NCBI RefSeq assembly: GCF_000621665.1
Contig: NZ_KK211327.1
Span: forward strand, 62,846-126,845
Length of the DNA: 64,000 nt
Reading direction: 5' to 3'
Origin: Allorhizobium undicola ORS 992 = ATCC 700741
Lineage (GTDB): Bacteria; Pseudomonadota; Alphaproteobacteria; Rhizobiales; Rhizobiaceae
Positions 1 through 8,913 of the stretch are shown here, one piece after another. Both the position numbers and the translations under genes were made by a program. Position 1 is the stretch's first letter. The number at the start of each line of letters is the position of its first letter. The notes under the pieces are model-generated. The model saw only the letters and a program-made list of their open reading frames with translations. It was not told where the DNA came from and searched no databases.

Positions 1-169
1 CCTCGTAGACCATCTGGTGCTGTTGCACGCGGGTCTTGCCACGAAAGGCCTCGGCCACCACTTCGGCGGCGTAATGGTCGCCATCGCCTGCCAGATCGCG
101 GATGACCACCTTGGCGCCGGGAATGCCGGCCTTGATCATGTCTTCAATATCGCCTGGGTTCATGGCCAT
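1..169 (-). CDS. BolA-family protein, 3' part outside window
   Basis: The reverse strand from 169 encodes a reading frame beginning MAMNPGDIEDMIKAGIPGAK and continuing through HYAAEVVAEAF and RVQQHQMVYE, the pattern of the short BolA/IbaG family. These proteins pair with monothiol glutaredoxins in Fe-S cluster trafficking. Only about 56 residues are in the window. The ATG at 169 has a purine-rich AGGAAG upstream at a normal distance; the ATG at 163 is also possible. It lies 19 bp downstream of purL on the same strand, so co-transcription is likely. A glutaredoxin gene just beyond the left edge would fit, but is not visible. Confidence 0.7.
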   Translation of the reverse strand, partial: MAMNPGDIEDMIKAGIPGAKVVIRDLAGDGDHYAAEVVAEAFRGKTRVQQHQMVYE

Positions 170-188
170 GATTGTGCTTCCTCTCCTG

Positions 189-2426
189 TCATTCCGCGGC
201 GGCGCGGTTTTCGGCCGTGCCATCCATGAATTCAGGGAACCATGATTCATGCGCCTTGCGCAATTCGTCAACCGCAATGGTGCAGACGCCTTCGATGGCA
301 AGCTCCGAGCCCGTGACCTTGCCAAGACGGCGGAACGGAACGCCAGCACCTTCGGCATTGGCGCAAACGAAGTTTGCCAGATCGGCAGGAACGGCCACGA
401 CATAGCGCGCCTGATCTTCACCGAAAAGCAAGGCGTGGCTGGGGCCACGGCTTTCCGAAAGGTTGACCGCCATACCTCGGGACGAGGCCATGGCCATTTC
501 CGCCAGCGCCAAGGCAAGGCCACCGGATGAAATGTCGTGGCAAGCCGTAACCTGGCCGTTGCGAATGGCAGAGCGTACGAAGTCGCCATTGCGGCGTTCG
601 GCGTGCAGGTCAACCTCTGGCGCCGGGCCATCGGTGCGGCCCAGAACGTCACGCAGATAGACGGAGCTGCCCAGATGCGTGCCGTCGGTGCCAATCAGCA
701 GCAGGTGATCGCCTTCCTGAGCGGAACCGATCTTTGCCATGCGCTTCCAGTCCGGCAGCAGGCCCACACCGGCAATGGTGGGCGTGGGCAGAATGGCAAC
801 GCCATTTGTTTCGTTGTAGAGCGAGACATTGCCTGAAACGATCGGGAAATCCAGCGCCCGGCAGGCTTCGCCAATGCCCTTGATGGCTTCCACGAACTGG
901 CCCATGATTTCCGGCTTTTCGGGGTTGCCGAAGTTCAGGTTGTCGGTTGCCGCCAGGGGTTCGGCGCCGGTGGCGGTGATGTTGCGCCAGCATTCGGCCA
1001 CTGCCTGCTTGCCGCCTTCGAAGGGGTCGGCCTCGACATAGCGCGGCGTAACGTCGGAGGAGAAGGCAAGCGCCTTCGAGGGATGGTTTTCCACACGGAT
1101 CACGCCCGCGTCGCCGCCCGGCAGTTGCAGGGAATTGCCCTGGATCAGCGTGTCATATTGTTCATAAACCCAGCGGCGGCTGGACTGGTTCGGAGAACCG
1201 ACCAGCGTGAGAACCGCGGCCCGGTAATCGGCCGGTTCTTCCACCAGATTGGCAGGCAGCGGCGCGCGCTTATCGGACTGGCGCCAGGGGCGGTCGTATT
1301 CCGGGGCTTCGTCGCCCAGCTCCTTGATGGGCAGATTTGCAACTTCCACGCCCTGATGGATGATGCGGAAGCGCAAATCATCGGTGGTCTTGCCGACAAT
1401 GGCGAAATCCAGACCCCATTTGACGAAAATGGCCTTGGCTTCCGCTTCCTTTTCCGGCTTCAGCACCATGAGCATACGCTCCTGGCTTTCCGAAAGCATC
1501 ATTTCATAGGCGGTCATGCGCTCTTCGCGCACCGGCACCTTGTCGAGATCAAGCTCGATGCCGAGATCCCCCTTGGCGCCCATTTCAACGGCAGAACAGG
1601 TGAGTCCCGCAGCGCCCATATCCTGAATGGCGATGACGGCACCCGTTGCCATCAGCTCAAGGCAGGCTTCCAGCAGGCATTTTTCGGTGAAGGGATCGCC
1701 GACCTGCACGGTGGGACGCTTTTCCTCGATGGATTCGTCAAATTCGGCCGAGGCCATGGTTGCGCCGCCCACGCCGTCGCGGCCGGTCTTGGCGCCGAGA
1801 TAGACGACGGGAAGGCCAACGCCTTCTGCCTTGGAGTAGAAGATGGCATCCGCACGGGCAAGTCCTGCCGCAAAGGCGTTCACGAGGATGTTGCCGTTAT
1901 AGCGTGGGTCGAATTCCACCTCGCCGCCCACGGTGGGTACGCCGAAGGAATTGCCGTAACCGCCGACACCTGCCACGACGCCCGCGACCAGATGCTTCGT
2001 CTTGGGGTGATCCGGCGCGCCGAAGCGCAGGGCGTTCATGGCCGCGACAGGGCGTGCGCCCATGGTGAAAACGTCGCGCAGGATGCCGCCAACGCCGGTT
2101 GCCGCTCCCTGATAGGGCTCGATATAGGAGGGGTGGTTATGGCTCTCCATCTTGAAGACCACGCAATCGCCATCGTCGATGTCCACGACACCGGCATTTT
2201 CGCCCGGACCCTGAATGACGCGCGGCCCCTTGGTGGGAAGGGTGCGCAGCCACTTTTTCGAGGATTTGTAGGAGCAATGCTCGTTCCACATGGCCGAGAA
2301 GATACCGAGTTCGGTGAAGGTCGGCTCACGCCCGATCAGGTGCAGGATCCGGTCATATTCTTCCGGCTTCAGGCCGTGGGAGGCAACCAGTTCCGGGGTG
2401 ATCGGGATGGAGTTCGCAATCGTCAT
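189..2426 (-). CDS. purL: Phosphoribosylformylglycinamidine synthase subunit PurL
   Basis: This is the ATP-dependent synthetase subunit that converts FGAR plus glutamine-derived ammonia to FGAM in de novo purine synthesis. It works with PurQ and PurS in the cytosol. The 740-residue length is typical of the small (PurSQL-type) PurL, which lacks a fused glutaminase domain. [13 protein letters not shown] near residue 50 and KMESHNHPS with [12 protein letters not shown] shortly after are the conserved nucleotide-binding features, and the two AIRS-like halves follow in order. An upstream TTG-type start would add five residues, but the ATG at 2426 ([12 protein letters not shown]) with AGAGAG ahead of it fits better. 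bolA follows closely. Confidence 0.96.
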   Translation of the reverse strand: MTIANSIPITPELVASHGLKPEEYDRILHLIGREPTFTELGIFSAMWNEHCSYKSSKKWLRTLPTKGPRVIQGPGENAGVVDIDDGDCVVFKMESHNHPSYIEPYQGAATGVGGILRDVFTMGARPVAAMNALRFGAPDHPKTKHLVAGVVAGVGGYGNSFGVPTVGGEVEFDPRYNGNILVNAFAAGLARADAIFYSKAEGVGLPVVYLGAKTGRDGVGGATMASAEFDESIEEKRPTVQVGDPFTEKCLLEACLELMATGAVIAIQDMGAAGLTCSAVEMGAKGDLGIELDLDKVPVREERMTAYEMMLSESQERMLMVLKPEKEAEAKAIFVKWGLDFAIVGKTTDDLRFRIIHQGVEVANLPIKELGDEAPEYDRPWRQSDKRAPLPANLVEEPADYRAAVLTLVGSPNQSSRRWVYEQYDTLIQGNSLQLPGGDAGVIRVENHPSKALAFSSDVTPRYVEADPFEGGKQAVAECWRNITATGAEPLAATDNLNFGNPEKPEIMGQFVEAIKGIGEACRALDFPIVSGNVSLYNETNGVAILPTPTIAGVGLLPDWKRMAKIGSAQEGDHLLLIGTDGTHLGSSVYLRDVLGRTDGPAPEVDLHAERRNGDFVRSAIRNGQVTACHDISSGGLALALAEMAMASSRGMAVNLSESRGPSHALLFGEDQARYVVAVPADLANFVCANAEGAGVPFRRLGKVTGSELAIEGVCTIAVDELRKAHESWFPEFMDGTAENRAAAE

Positions 2427-2683
2427 GGCTCTCTCTAACAATATCCGGCGTGGAAATTTGCCGCCCTTTTATAGCAGCGCAAGGCTTTGTGCGACTGGAA
2501 AATGCGGCTTTTTCATGCTGTGGATGAAGGTGGTGGAAAACAGGGCTGGGGATAGGCGTTTTCTTTCCACATTTTCGCCCTGCCTTGCGTTAGACTTGCG
2601 GCTGATTTGCGGCGGCCCGTTCTTGTCTGGCCGCATGAGGAAAGCCGTTTATCTCCTTTGTTTCCTTGTAAAAAGGTGTTTTT

Positions 2684-3295
2684 GTGATCGATCCCTACGC
2701 CATGCTCGGACTGGAGCGAGACGCCGATGAAGCCGCCATCAAGGCGGCCTACCGCGGCAAGGCGAAAAATGCGCATCCGGATGCGGGTGGCGATCCCGAG
2801 GATTTCGGCAGGCTCACCACCTCTTATGAATTGCTGAAGGATCCGGTGCGCCGCAAGGTCTATGACGATACCGGCTATGATCCGCAACTGGCCGACGTTG
2901 CCGACCTCAAGGGGCTGATGGTTCTGGAAACGCTTATCAACGACATGATTCTGGATGAGCGGGAGCCGGGCAGCTTCGATCCCGTCGCCGGTTTGCGGCG
3001 CAAGTTGACCGACGATATTCTCAAGGCGCGCTTTCACATTCTGGAGCTTGAGCGGCATCGCACCCGTATTCGCAAACATATGGACAGGATCGGCCGTCGC
3101 CCGGAAACCGATGTTCTCGGCTCCATGCTCCGGGCGCGTGTCCAGTCCATTGCCGAGGCGATCAAGACCGCCGAAACGCAGATCGAGGCGATAGAGCGGG
3201 CCTATTCCATGCTTGAAGGCTATTCCTACGAACTGGAGCCGCCTGCCATCACCATCGCTGAGCCGGTGCCCGATCTTCCCAAGGCGGCAGAATAG
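2684..3295 (+). CDS. J-domain (DnaJ-like) protein
   Basis: A 203-residue protein opens with a J domain (about residues 3-60): DPYAMLGLERDADEAAIKAA, then the HPD tripeptide in NAHPDAGG that stimulates DnaK ATPase. There is no Gly/Phe region, zinc finger or DnaJ C-terminal substrate domain, so it is a type III J protein. The remainder is predicted helical and charged (ERHRTRIRKHMDR, IAEAIKTAETQIEAIERAY), probably coiled coil, and likely selects its own client. It starts with GTG at 2684, with AAAAGG about 8 nt upstream. It diverges from purL. The client is unknown. Confidence 0.8.
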   Translation: MIDPYAMLGLERDADEAAIKAAYRGKAKNAHPDAGGDPEDFGRLTTSYELLKDPVRRKVYDDTGYDPQLADVADLKGLMVLETLINDMILDEREPGSFDPVAGLRRKLTDDILKARFHILELERHRTRIRKHMDRIGRRPETDVLGSMLRARVQSIAEAIKTAETQIEAIERAYSMLEGYSYELEPPAITIAEPVPDLPKAAE

Positions 3296-3561
3296 GCAAG
3301 ACGGCAGGCGCGAAGATGCCGGGGCGCGTCTGCGCACGCGATCCCGCCTGTATTTGCGTTTTTGCAAGACCTGCGTCGCGAAGCGTTCCCGGTCTGCCGC
3401 AAATGCCCATGCCCAACCCTTGCCATAATGGTAGGGTTCATCGCACGCGGAAAATATTTTCCTGACCATGGAACGGAATGTCTCTGCCGGCATTTGGCGG
3501 CGATGATGTGGAGTGTCTTGCAGCTCGGGCTGCGGCGCGACCGATACGGAGATGGGACTTT

Positions 3562-3957
3562 ATGGCTCGCTACGATCTTAACCGGCTTCTGGAGATTGAT
3601 GACGATACGCCGGGAGGAAGGCTTGCAGCGGCGCGCGATGCGGCGGGCATTGACCTTGCCACGCTTTCGCTGCTTGCCGGTGTGCCGATGCAGTGCCTGA
3701 AGGCATGGGAAGCAGATCGATGCGAGGCCGACCCCTCCGGTCTCGACCATGTTGCCGGGGTTCTGGGCGTTACCGGCGAATGGCTGGCAACGGGCGTTGG
3801 AAGCGAACCGGATCAATGCGGTGACGCTTCCACCTTGACCGTGATGCGGCGCGAATTGCAGCGGCTTGTGAACATGTATGAGGAAACCGGCGCCATGATA
3901 GAAACCCTTCACCAGCGCATCCGCGACATGGAGCAGCGCAGCGGCAACCGCCGCTGA
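3562..3957 (+). CDS. Small XRE-like helix-turn-helix protein
   Basis: A 131-residue protein. Residues about 14-70 match the Cro/C1-type helix-turn-helix layout: GGRLAAARDAAGIDLATLS, LAGVPMQCLKAWEADRCEAD, then LDHVAGVLGVTGEWLATG. The C-terminal part (RRELQRLVNMYEETGAMIET) is a short helical tail that could dimerise. The ATG at 3562 with ACGGAG upstream is preferred over an in-frame start at 3478, whose extra residues look non-coding. It converges with lipB, three bases separating the stop codons. It is most likely a DNA-binding regulator; no target can be assigned. Confidence 0.65.
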   Translation: MARYDLNRLLEIDDDTPGGRLAAARDAAGIDLATLSLLAGVPMQCLKAWEADRCEADPSGLDHVAGVLGVTGEWLATGVGSEPDQCGDASTLTVMRRELQRLVNMYEETGAMIETLHQRIRDMEQRSGNRR

Positions 3958-3960
3958 CGC

Positions 3961-4677
3961 TCAGGCTTCGTTTGCCGTGGCGCCGAAGACGCTTTCAAAC
4001 GCCTGCCGCAACTGAATATCCACATCGGTCATCATGACGGGAAGGCCAAGATCGGCAAGGCTGGTGACGCCATAGGCGGAGATGCCACAGGGCACGATGC
4101 CGCCATAATGGCCAAGATCCGGCTCCACGTTCAAGGACAGGCCGTGAAAGCTCACCCAGCGGCGCAGGCGAATGCCGAGTGCGGCGATCTTGTCTTCGCT
4201 GACCGAACCATCCGGCAGGGGCGGTTTTTCCGGGCGGCGTACCCATACGCCCACCCGATCTTCCCGGCGCTCGCCCCGCACATTCATGCTGTCCAGCGTG
4301 CGGATAACCACCTCTTCCAGCGCGGCCACATACGCGCGCACGTCCTGCCGGCGGCGCTTGAGGTCCAGCATGACATAGGCAATGCGCTGGCCCGGTCCGT
4401 GATAGGTATATTCGCCGCCCCGCCCGGTCGCAAAAACGGGAAAACGCTGCTTGTCTACCAGATCTTTCGGATCGGCGCTGGTTCCGGCGGTGTAAAGGGG
4501 CGGATGTTCCAACAGCCATACCAGCTCGTCAGCCTCGCCAGCGGCAATGGCGGCAACCTCGGCCTCCATGGCGGCCAATGCCACAGGATAGGCAACCGGC
4601 TCATCGGAAATGCGCCAGCGAACCGGAGGGGAGCCCGGTGTTGCAAACATCTCAACCTGAAGATCGGTGCGGAGCAT
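3961..4677 (-). CDS. lipB: Octanoyltransferase LipB
   Basis: LipB transfers octanoate from acyl carrier protein to the lipoyl domains of the E2 subunits and GcvH, the first step of lipoate synthesis; LipA then inserts sulfur. Diagnostic parts are [26 protein letters not shown] and VMLDLKRR, then the catalytic pair: Lys in [19 protein letters not shown] and Cys in [13 protein letters not shown]. The ATG at 4677 is chosen because GGAAAGG lies about 9 nt upstream; an ATG at 4686 directly abuts the same Shine-Dalgarno sequence and would add three residues. Total length is 238 residues, normal for the family. Confidence 0.93.
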   Translation of the reverse strand: MLRTDLQVEMFATPGSPPVRWRISDEPVAYPVALAAMEAEVAAIAAGEADELVWLLEHPPLYTAGTSADPKDLVDKQRFPVFATGRGGEYTYHGPGQRIAYVMLDLKRRRQDVRAYVAALEEVVIRTLDSMNVRGERREDRVGVWVRRPEKPPLPDGSVSEDKIAALGIRLRRWVSFHGLSLNVEPDLGHYGGIVPCGISAYGVTSLADLGLPVMMTDVDIQLRQAFESVFGATANEA

Positions 4678-4989
4678 GGCGCTCATCCTTTCCAGCGGCG
4701 AGGGCGAAGGGGCTGTGGAATCGATTCCCGATGCTCTTGCCGTTTTTCGCGAATTTTTTCCGGTAAGTGGCAGGAATGACCTCTGAATTCAAGGGAGGCG
4801 AAAAAACCTCTGAATATTTTTAAAAGCGCATATAGCCGGATTTGCGGGCTTTCCGGTCGTTCATCCACAGGCTGGCTTCGCCTGTTTCGAAGTTTTCATA
4901 AAAATGTTGCACACGACACTTGTGCAGCCCAAATCCATTTGCTAGATGCCTCCTCGCCGACGCAAGTTGGCGCAAAACACTACCACGAT
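4678..4989. other. Intergenic region between lipB and tRNA-Leu
   Basis: About 310 bases without a supported gene. The left part carries the lipB 5' region, then an AT-rich stretch around 4795-4830. The right part carries the likely tRNA promoter, listed separately. No conserved small ORF or strong hairpin was seen. Confidence 0.5.
4920..4948 (+). promoter_or_regulatory. Putative sigma-70-type promoter of tRNA-Leu
   Basis: TTGTGC (4920-4925) and TAGATG (4943-4948) are separated by 17 bases, placing transcription start near 4955, about 35 bases before the mature tRNA. This was found by eye; the hexamers are imperfect. Confidence 0.45.
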
Positions 4990-5074
4990 GCGGTCGTGGC
5001 GGAATTGGTAGACGCGCAGCGTTGAGGTCGCTGTGGGGCAACCCGTGGAAGTTCGAGTCTTCTCGACCGCACCA
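4990..5074 (+). tRNA. tRNA-Leu (anticodon GAG)
   Basis: The acceptor stem pairs GCGGTCG (4990-4996) with CGACCGC (5064-5070). The discriminator A at 5071 and an encoded CCA (5072-5074) follow. The anticodon stem CAGCG/CGCTG (5017-5021/5029-5033) encloses the loop TTGAGGT with GAG at 5024-5026, which reads CUC and CUU leucine codons. A long variable arm and the GTTCGAGTC T-loop region fit a class II leucine tRNA. The gene is single, with its own promoter-like sequence and a strong terminator 7 bases downstream. Confidence 0.97.
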
Positions 5075-5080
5075 AAAAAA

Positions 5081-5102
5081 CCCGGCCATCGGCCGGGTTT
5101 TT
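5081..5102 (+). terminator. Rho-independent terminator after tRNA-Leu
   Basis: Perfect 7-bp stem CCCGGCC/GGCCGGG (5081-5087/5091-5097) with an ATC loop, followed by TTTTTTG and preceded by A7. Confidence 0.93.
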
Positions 5103-5148
5103 TGTTTTTCTTCAATGATCTGGCGGTGAAGGCGCCCGGCGCCTTACG

Positions 5149-5646
5149 CTATTCCTCGTCTGGCTGATGTGTGTCTACGCCCAGCGTCTCGATGTGGTTG
5201 ATGACGTGGCGCACGCCGGGAACGGTGAGGGCTATGCGTCCGGCAAGGTGGCGCTCCTCATTGGTGTCCACAGAGCCGGTCAGCGTCATGATATGGCCTT
5301 CGGCGTGCATTTCCACATTGTTGAACTCGGCTTCGTGTTGCAGGTCGAGTCGGTCGCGCAACTGGCTTTCCATTTCGTCGGCATTTTCGCGTCCCTGTGT
5401 TTCAGGCAGAAGTCCGTCGGTGAGGGGTTCCTGTGCGCCGGCTGCATTTGTGCTATCGATACTGAAGCCGCCATTGGTGTCGCGGTCGAAATTGCCGGGC
5501 GTATCGCCATAGGCGCGATTTTCCGCCGGTTGCGAGGATGCGCCGGGGGTGTCGGAATAGGGCCATCCGTCGCGCAGGTCGCGCTCCTGACGGTCACGAA
5601 ATTCTTCTTCGCCGGAAAGTTCCTGATTGCTGCGGGGGTGGGCCAT
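5149..5646 (-). CDS. BON-domain protein
   Basis: A 165-residue acidic protein. The first half is low-complexity and hydrophilic (NQELSGEEEFRDRQERDLRD, then Gly/Ser/Asn-rich). The C-terminal 70 residues form one BON domain, with LRDRLDLQHEAEFNNVEMHA, GHIMTLTGSVDTNEERHLA and VPGVRHVINHIETL. BON domains are associated with phospholipid or envelope binding. No signal peptide or membrane segment is evident, so it may act in the cytoplasm. The ATG at 5646 has AGGGAG upstream; a longer frame to 5736 looks spurious. The role is unknown. Confidence 0.75.
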   Translation of the reverse strand: MAHPRSNQELSGEEEFRDRQERDLRDGWPYSDTPGASSQPAENRAYGDTPGNFDRDTNGGFSIDSTNAAGAQEPLTDGLLPETQGRENADEMESQLRDRLDLQHEAEFNNVEMHAEGHIMTLTGSVDTNEERHLAGRIALTVPGVRHVINHIETLGVDTHQPDEE

Positions 5647-5717
5647 GCTGCATCTCCCTGTCGGATCAAACCACTGCTGCCACAACGTGCGGGCAGGGGT
5701 TTGGTTCAACGGGACTG

Positions 5718-6206
5718 TCAGGCGCTCTTGCGCCACTTCTTCAGGAGGCGTTCCCGCTTCAGCCGGGACAGGCGTTGCACCCAGAAAATGCCGTCAAGCT
5801 GATCGATCTCGTGCTGGATGCAGATTGCCGCGAAACCCTTCAGCTCCTCCTCGCGCAAGGTTCCATCCAGGGTCTGATAGCGAATCGTGACGGAAGACGG
5901 GCGCACAACCTTTTCGACCATTCCGGGCATGGAAACGCTTCCTTCCTCGTGCTCCATCGTTTCGGCGGAGGAGCAAAGGATCACCGGATTGACGAAATCG
6001 CGCCTGCCGCCAAATTCCGCAAGCTCAATGATTGTCAGACGGCGCAGGTCGCCCACATGCGCGGCTGTGATGCCAATGCCGGGGGCGGCTTTCATTGCCG
6101 CGTAAAGCTCGTCCGCAAAGGTTTTCAGCTCTTCGTCGAACAGCGTCACCGGCGCGCAGGCGCTGGCAAGGGCCGGATGAGGGTAGGTGAGGATGGAAAG
6201 ACGCAT
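5718..6206 (-). CDS. Peptide deformylase-like protein, catalytic residues replaced
   Basis: A 162-residue protein with the peptide deformylase fold: MRLSILTYPHPALASACAPV, GIGITAAHVG, FVNPVI, EEGSVSMPG and QHEIDQLDG. Numbering happens to match E. coli Def. Three key positions differ: His50 where Gln is expected, Ser90 where the metal-ligand Cys is expected, and Gln136 where the second ligand His is expected; His132 and Glu133 remain. Removal of formyl groups from nascent peptides is therefore doubtful; a binding or other hydrolytic role is possible. The ATG at 6206 shares one base with the fnrN stop (TGATG), so translation is coupled. An ordinary def gene is expected elsewhere in the genome. 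Confidence 0.85.
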   Translation of the reverse strand: MRLSILTYPHPALASACAPVTLFDEELKTFADELYAAMKAAPGIGITAAHVGDLRRLTIIELAEFGGRRDFVNPVILCSSAETMEHEEGSVSMPGMVEKVVRPSSVTIRYQTLDGTLREEELKGFAAICIQHEIDQLDGIFWVQRLSRLKRERLLKKWRKSA

Positions 6207-6928
6207 CAATCCACGCCAGCGGCGTCCTTGAGGCGGTGGGCATCGGGCACCACGACGTGGCGATTGTTCTCGATGACAATGACGCCTTCCTTGCGGAGCT
6301 TGGTCATCTGGCGGCTGACGGTTTCGATGGTCAGGCCGAGAAAATCGGCGATGTCGGCGCGCGATAGCGGCAGATCGAAGGCTTTGCTGAATTTCTCCAG
6401 CGGATTGATGTGGGTGGCGATGAGATAAAGGAAGCTTGCGACCTTTTCCTGGGCTGTCTTGCGGCCAAGGGTCAGCATCCAGTCGCGGGCTTCGTCCAGT
6501 TCCTTGAGCGATTGCGTGTGCAGCTTATGCTCGAAATCCGGGGCCTCGGCCACAATGCGGTCGATCACGGCGCGGGGAAAGGCGCAGATTTCCGCGTCGG
6601 TTGCCGCTTCCGCCGTCAGGCTGCTTTCCTTGTAGAAGGGCCGCCCCATGAAATCGGGGGCGAATTGCAGGCCGACAATCTGCTGGCGGCCATCGGCCAT
6701 CATCTTCGACAGTTTCACAACGCCATTGAGGATGTTGCTATAGGCGGCGATCTGTTCGCCCTGGCCGATCACCTCGTCACCGGCGCAAACCTTGCGGCGC
6801 GTCGAGTGGCGGTTGAGTTCGATCAATTGCAAGACGGAAAGCGTGGAGCATACTCCACCGTGCCGTGCTTCGCAGCCCTTGCACACCTGAGGTGCCTCAG
6901 CTTCCAGATTGATGCGTTTGCTATGCAT
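6206..6928 (-). CDS. fnrN: FNR-type oxygen-responsive transcription regulator (FnrN)
   Basis: A 240-residue Crp/Fnr-family regulator with an intact Fe-S sensor. Cys16, Cys19 and Cys27 (VCKGCEARHGGVC) and Cys115 (AEICAFP) correspond to the four [4Fe-4S] ligands of E. coli FNR. The cyclic-nucleotide-binding-like domain follows, then the winged helix LSRADIADFLGLTIETVSRQ with the E-xx-SR recognition triplet that reads TTGAT half sites. Such proteins activate microaerobic genes such as hemN and cbb3 oxidase genes. The ATG at 6928 places the cysteine cluster at the usual distance; an upstream extension to 7051 is unlikely. An FNR box lies between it and hemN, so autoregulation is possible. Confidence 0.92.
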   Translation of the reverse strand: MHSKRINLEAEAPQVCKGCEARHGGVCSTLSVLQLIELNRHSTRRKVCAGDEVIGQGEQIAAYSNILNGVVKLSKMMADGRQQIVGLQFAPDFMGRPFYKESSLTAEAATDAEICAFPRAVIDRIVAEAPDFEHKLHTQSLKELDEARDWMLTLGRKTAQEKVASFLYLIATHINPLEKFSKAFDLPLSRADIADFLGLTIETVSRQMTKLRKEGVIVIENNRHVVVPDAHRLKDAAGVD

Positions 6929-7054
6929 ATCCAAGTGTCCGCCACCCCGAACGCAGGTTTGTAACCGCTGGTTCACGCCCGGCCGCACCCTACACGCGGA
7001 AAGGCCATTCTTGCTTCGATGCCCGTCAAGATACCTCACTGTCCTTACCATAAC

Positions 7055-7068
7055 TTGATCGAAGTCAA
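7055..7068. promoter_or_regulatory. FNR box (anaerobox) between fnrN and hemN
   Basis: TTGATCGAAGTCAA matches the FNR/FixK consensus TTGAT-N4-ATCAA except at one position. Its centre (7061.5) lies about 41.5 bases before a plausible hemN start site near 7103, with TAGGAC (7091-7096) as a weak -10. That is class II activator geometry. It may also act on fnrN. Confidence 0.75.
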
Positions 7069-7147
7069 AGTCAGGAAGTGAAATCGGGCCTAGGACATTA
7101 GACCAATAGAGACCGCCCGAAAGCCGTTATCCCGAGGATAAATCCCC

Positions 7148-8500
7148 ATGAACATCCAGCCCCTTCTGGAAAAATATTCCGCGCCGGTTCCTCGCTATAC
7201 CAGCTATCCTACCGCGCCGCATTTTCACAGCGGCATTGACTGCGGCAAATATGCGCGGTGGCTTTCCATGCTGGGCAAGGGCGATCGTCTGTCTCTCTAT
7301 CTCCATATACCTTATTGCGACAGGCTGTGCTGGTTTTGCGCCTGCCACACCAAACATACGTTGCGATACGATCCTATTGCAACTTATCTTTTGGCAATTC
7401 ACCGGGAAATTGAAACGATCGGCAGTCTGGTCAGCCGAGAGAGCCGCGTTACGGCGGTGCATTTCGGCGGCGGCTCGCCCACCATGCTCAAGCCGGAGGA
7501 TATGGAGGCGCTGATGGCCAAGCTGCGCTCCTCCTTCACCTTTGCCGATGATGTGGAAATCAGCGTGGAGATGGACCCAAACGACCTTGACGAGGCGCGC
7601 TATGACGGGTTGGCCGCCATTGGCATGACACGGGCAAGCCTTGGCATTCAGGATTTCGATCCGAAGGTGCAGCAGTCCATCAATCGCATCCAGACCTTCG
7701 AGCAGACCCGCGCCGTGGTGGAGGCCATGCGGGCACGGGGTGTGCGCTCGGTCAATTGCGATCTGCTCTATGGCCTTCCGCACCAGACGCTCGAAACGTT
7801 GGAAAACACCGTACGTCAGGTTCTGTCGCTCGATCCGGACCGGCTGGCGCTGTTCGGCTATGCCCATGTGCCGTGGATGAAAAAACACCAGACGATGATC
7901 GATGAGGCAACACTTCCCGATCTTTCCGGGCGCTTTCAGCAGATGCAACATGCCGCTTCACTGCTGACGCAGGCCGGTTACGAACCCATCGGCATCGATC
8001 ATTTTGCCAGGCCGCAGGACAGCATGGCAAAGGCTGCCGCAAATGGCACGCTGCGGCGCAATTTCCAGGGCTATACGGTGGATGCGGCCGAGGCGCTGAT
8101 CGGCTTCGGTGCATCGTCGATCGGGCAATTGCCGCAAGGCTATGTGCAGAACACCGCTGCCACCGGCGAATATCAGCGCATGGTGGAAGAGGGCGGTCTG
8201 GCCGTGCAGCGCGGCATTGCGCTCAGCGAGGAGGATCGGGCGCGCGCCAGCATGATCGAATCCATCATGTGCCGATTTTCCGTTTCCTTTGCCGCGCTGC
8301 GAAAGGCTTTTCCGGCCGTGGCCGGAACATTGATTGGCGAGGCGAGAGATTTTGCGGCTGGAAATCCGGATCGTCTCTGTTTTATCGCCGATGATGCGCT
8401 TGTTCTGACCGAGGCTGGCAAGCCCTTCGCGCGGGTGGTGGCGGCTGTGTTCGATTCTTATCTTGCCACCGGCAAGGCCCGTCATTCCATCGCCGTTTGA
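7148..8500 (+). CDS. hemN: Oxygen-independent coproporphyrinogen III oxidase
   Basis: A radical SAM enzyme that decarboxylates coproporphyrinogen III to protoporphyrinogen IX without O2, sustaining haem synthesis under low oxygen. The [4Fe-4S] motif is IPYCDRLCWFCACH, with Cys57, Cys61 and Cys64 plus the conserved fourth Cys66. HFGGGSPTML and EISVEMDPNDLD follow as in genuine HemN, and YTSYPTAPHF near the N terminus is also typical of true HemN rather than HemW. The 450-residue length fits. GAGGA sits about 10 nt before the ATG. Transcription is expected to be FnrN-activated through the box at 7055. Confidence 0.94.
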   Translation: MNIQPLLEKYSAPVPRYTSYPTAPHFHSGIDCGKYARWLSMLGKGDRLSLYLHIPYCDRLCWFCACHTKHTLRYDPIATYLLAIHREIETIGSLVSRESRVTAVHFGGGSPTMLKPEDMEALMAKLRSSFTFADDVEISVEMDPNDLDEARYDGLAAIGMTRASLGIQDFDPKVQQSINRIQTFEQTRAVVEAMRARGVRSVNCDLLYGLPHQTLETLENTVRQVLSLDPDRLALFGYAHVPWMKKHQTMIDEATLPDLSGRFQQMQHAASLLTQAGYEPIGIDHFARPQDSMAKAAANGTLRRNFQGYTVDAAEALIGFGASSIGQLPQGYVQNTAATGEYQRMVEEGGLAVQRGIALSEEDRARASMIESIMCRFSVSFAALRKAFPAVAGTLIGEARDFAAGNPDRLCFIADDALVLTEAGKPFARVVAAVFDSYLATGKARHSIAV

Positions 8501-8543
8501 GAAAAGGCAGGCGTTTTTGTTCCATTCGCCGAAAACAGGCCAT

Positions 8544-8571
8544 TGGCTTTTGTGCGAGTTTTGCCTATGTG
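8544..8571 (+). promoter_or_regulatory. Possible promoter of the acpXL operon
   Basis: TTGGCT (8544-8549) and CTATGT (8566-8571) are separated by 16 bases, 35 bases before the acpXL GTG. The match is moderate and was found by eye. Confidence 0.35.
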
Positions 8572-8606
8572 GGACGCTGAATTGGAATTTGTGAAGGACT
8601 ATCCCC

Positions 8607-8885
8607 GTGACTGCAACATTTGACAAGGTCGCCGACATCATTGCTGAAACCAGCGAGATCGACCGCGAAACCATCACTCCCGATAGCCATACCATTGACG
8701 ATCTCGGCATCGACAGCCTTGACTTCCTGGACATCGTTTTCGCGATCGACAAGGAATTCGGCATCAAGATCCCGCTGGAGCAGTGGACGCAGGAAGTGAA
8801 CGAAGGCAAGGTTTCCACCGAGGAATATTTCGTCCTCAAGAACCTTTGCGCCAAGATCGACGAATTGCGCGCCGCCAAGGCCTGA
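8607..8885 (+). CDS. acpXL: Specialised acyl carrier protein AcpXL
   Basis: A 92-residue acyl carrier protein that carries the 27-hydroxyoctacosanoate-type very-long-chain fatty acid destined for lipid A. The phosphopantetheine serine is Ser37 in [12 protein letters not shown]. It is longer than housekeeping AcpP and ends with the extension seen in AcpXL ([30 protein letters not shown]). It starts with GTG at 8607 after GAAGGA. It is the first gene of a six-gene set in the same order as the rhizobial acpXL cluster, which secures the assignment. The product is cytosolic. Confidence 0.94.
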   Translation: MTATFDKVADIIAETSEIDRETITPDSHTIDDLGIDSLDFLDIVFAIDKEFGIKIPLEQWTQEVNEGKVSTEEYFVLKNLCAKIDELRAAKA

Positions 8886-8913
8886 TTGAACAACGGTCAG
8901 CCGAGGGCCTGCC

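Noticed and set aside
1083..2438. A 451-codon plus-strand open frame over purL
   Set aside because: Antisense to a full-length, motif-complete PurL; low-complexity composition typical of shadow frames.
2513..3493. A 326-codon minus-strand frame over the J-domain gene
   Set aside because: The J domain with HPD on the plus strand is clear; the opposite frame is not protein-like.
4990..5149. tRNA-Leu as an integration site for a genomic island
   Set aside because: The 3' end is followed at once by its terminator; no integrase gene or repeated tRNA end was seen in the neighbourhood.
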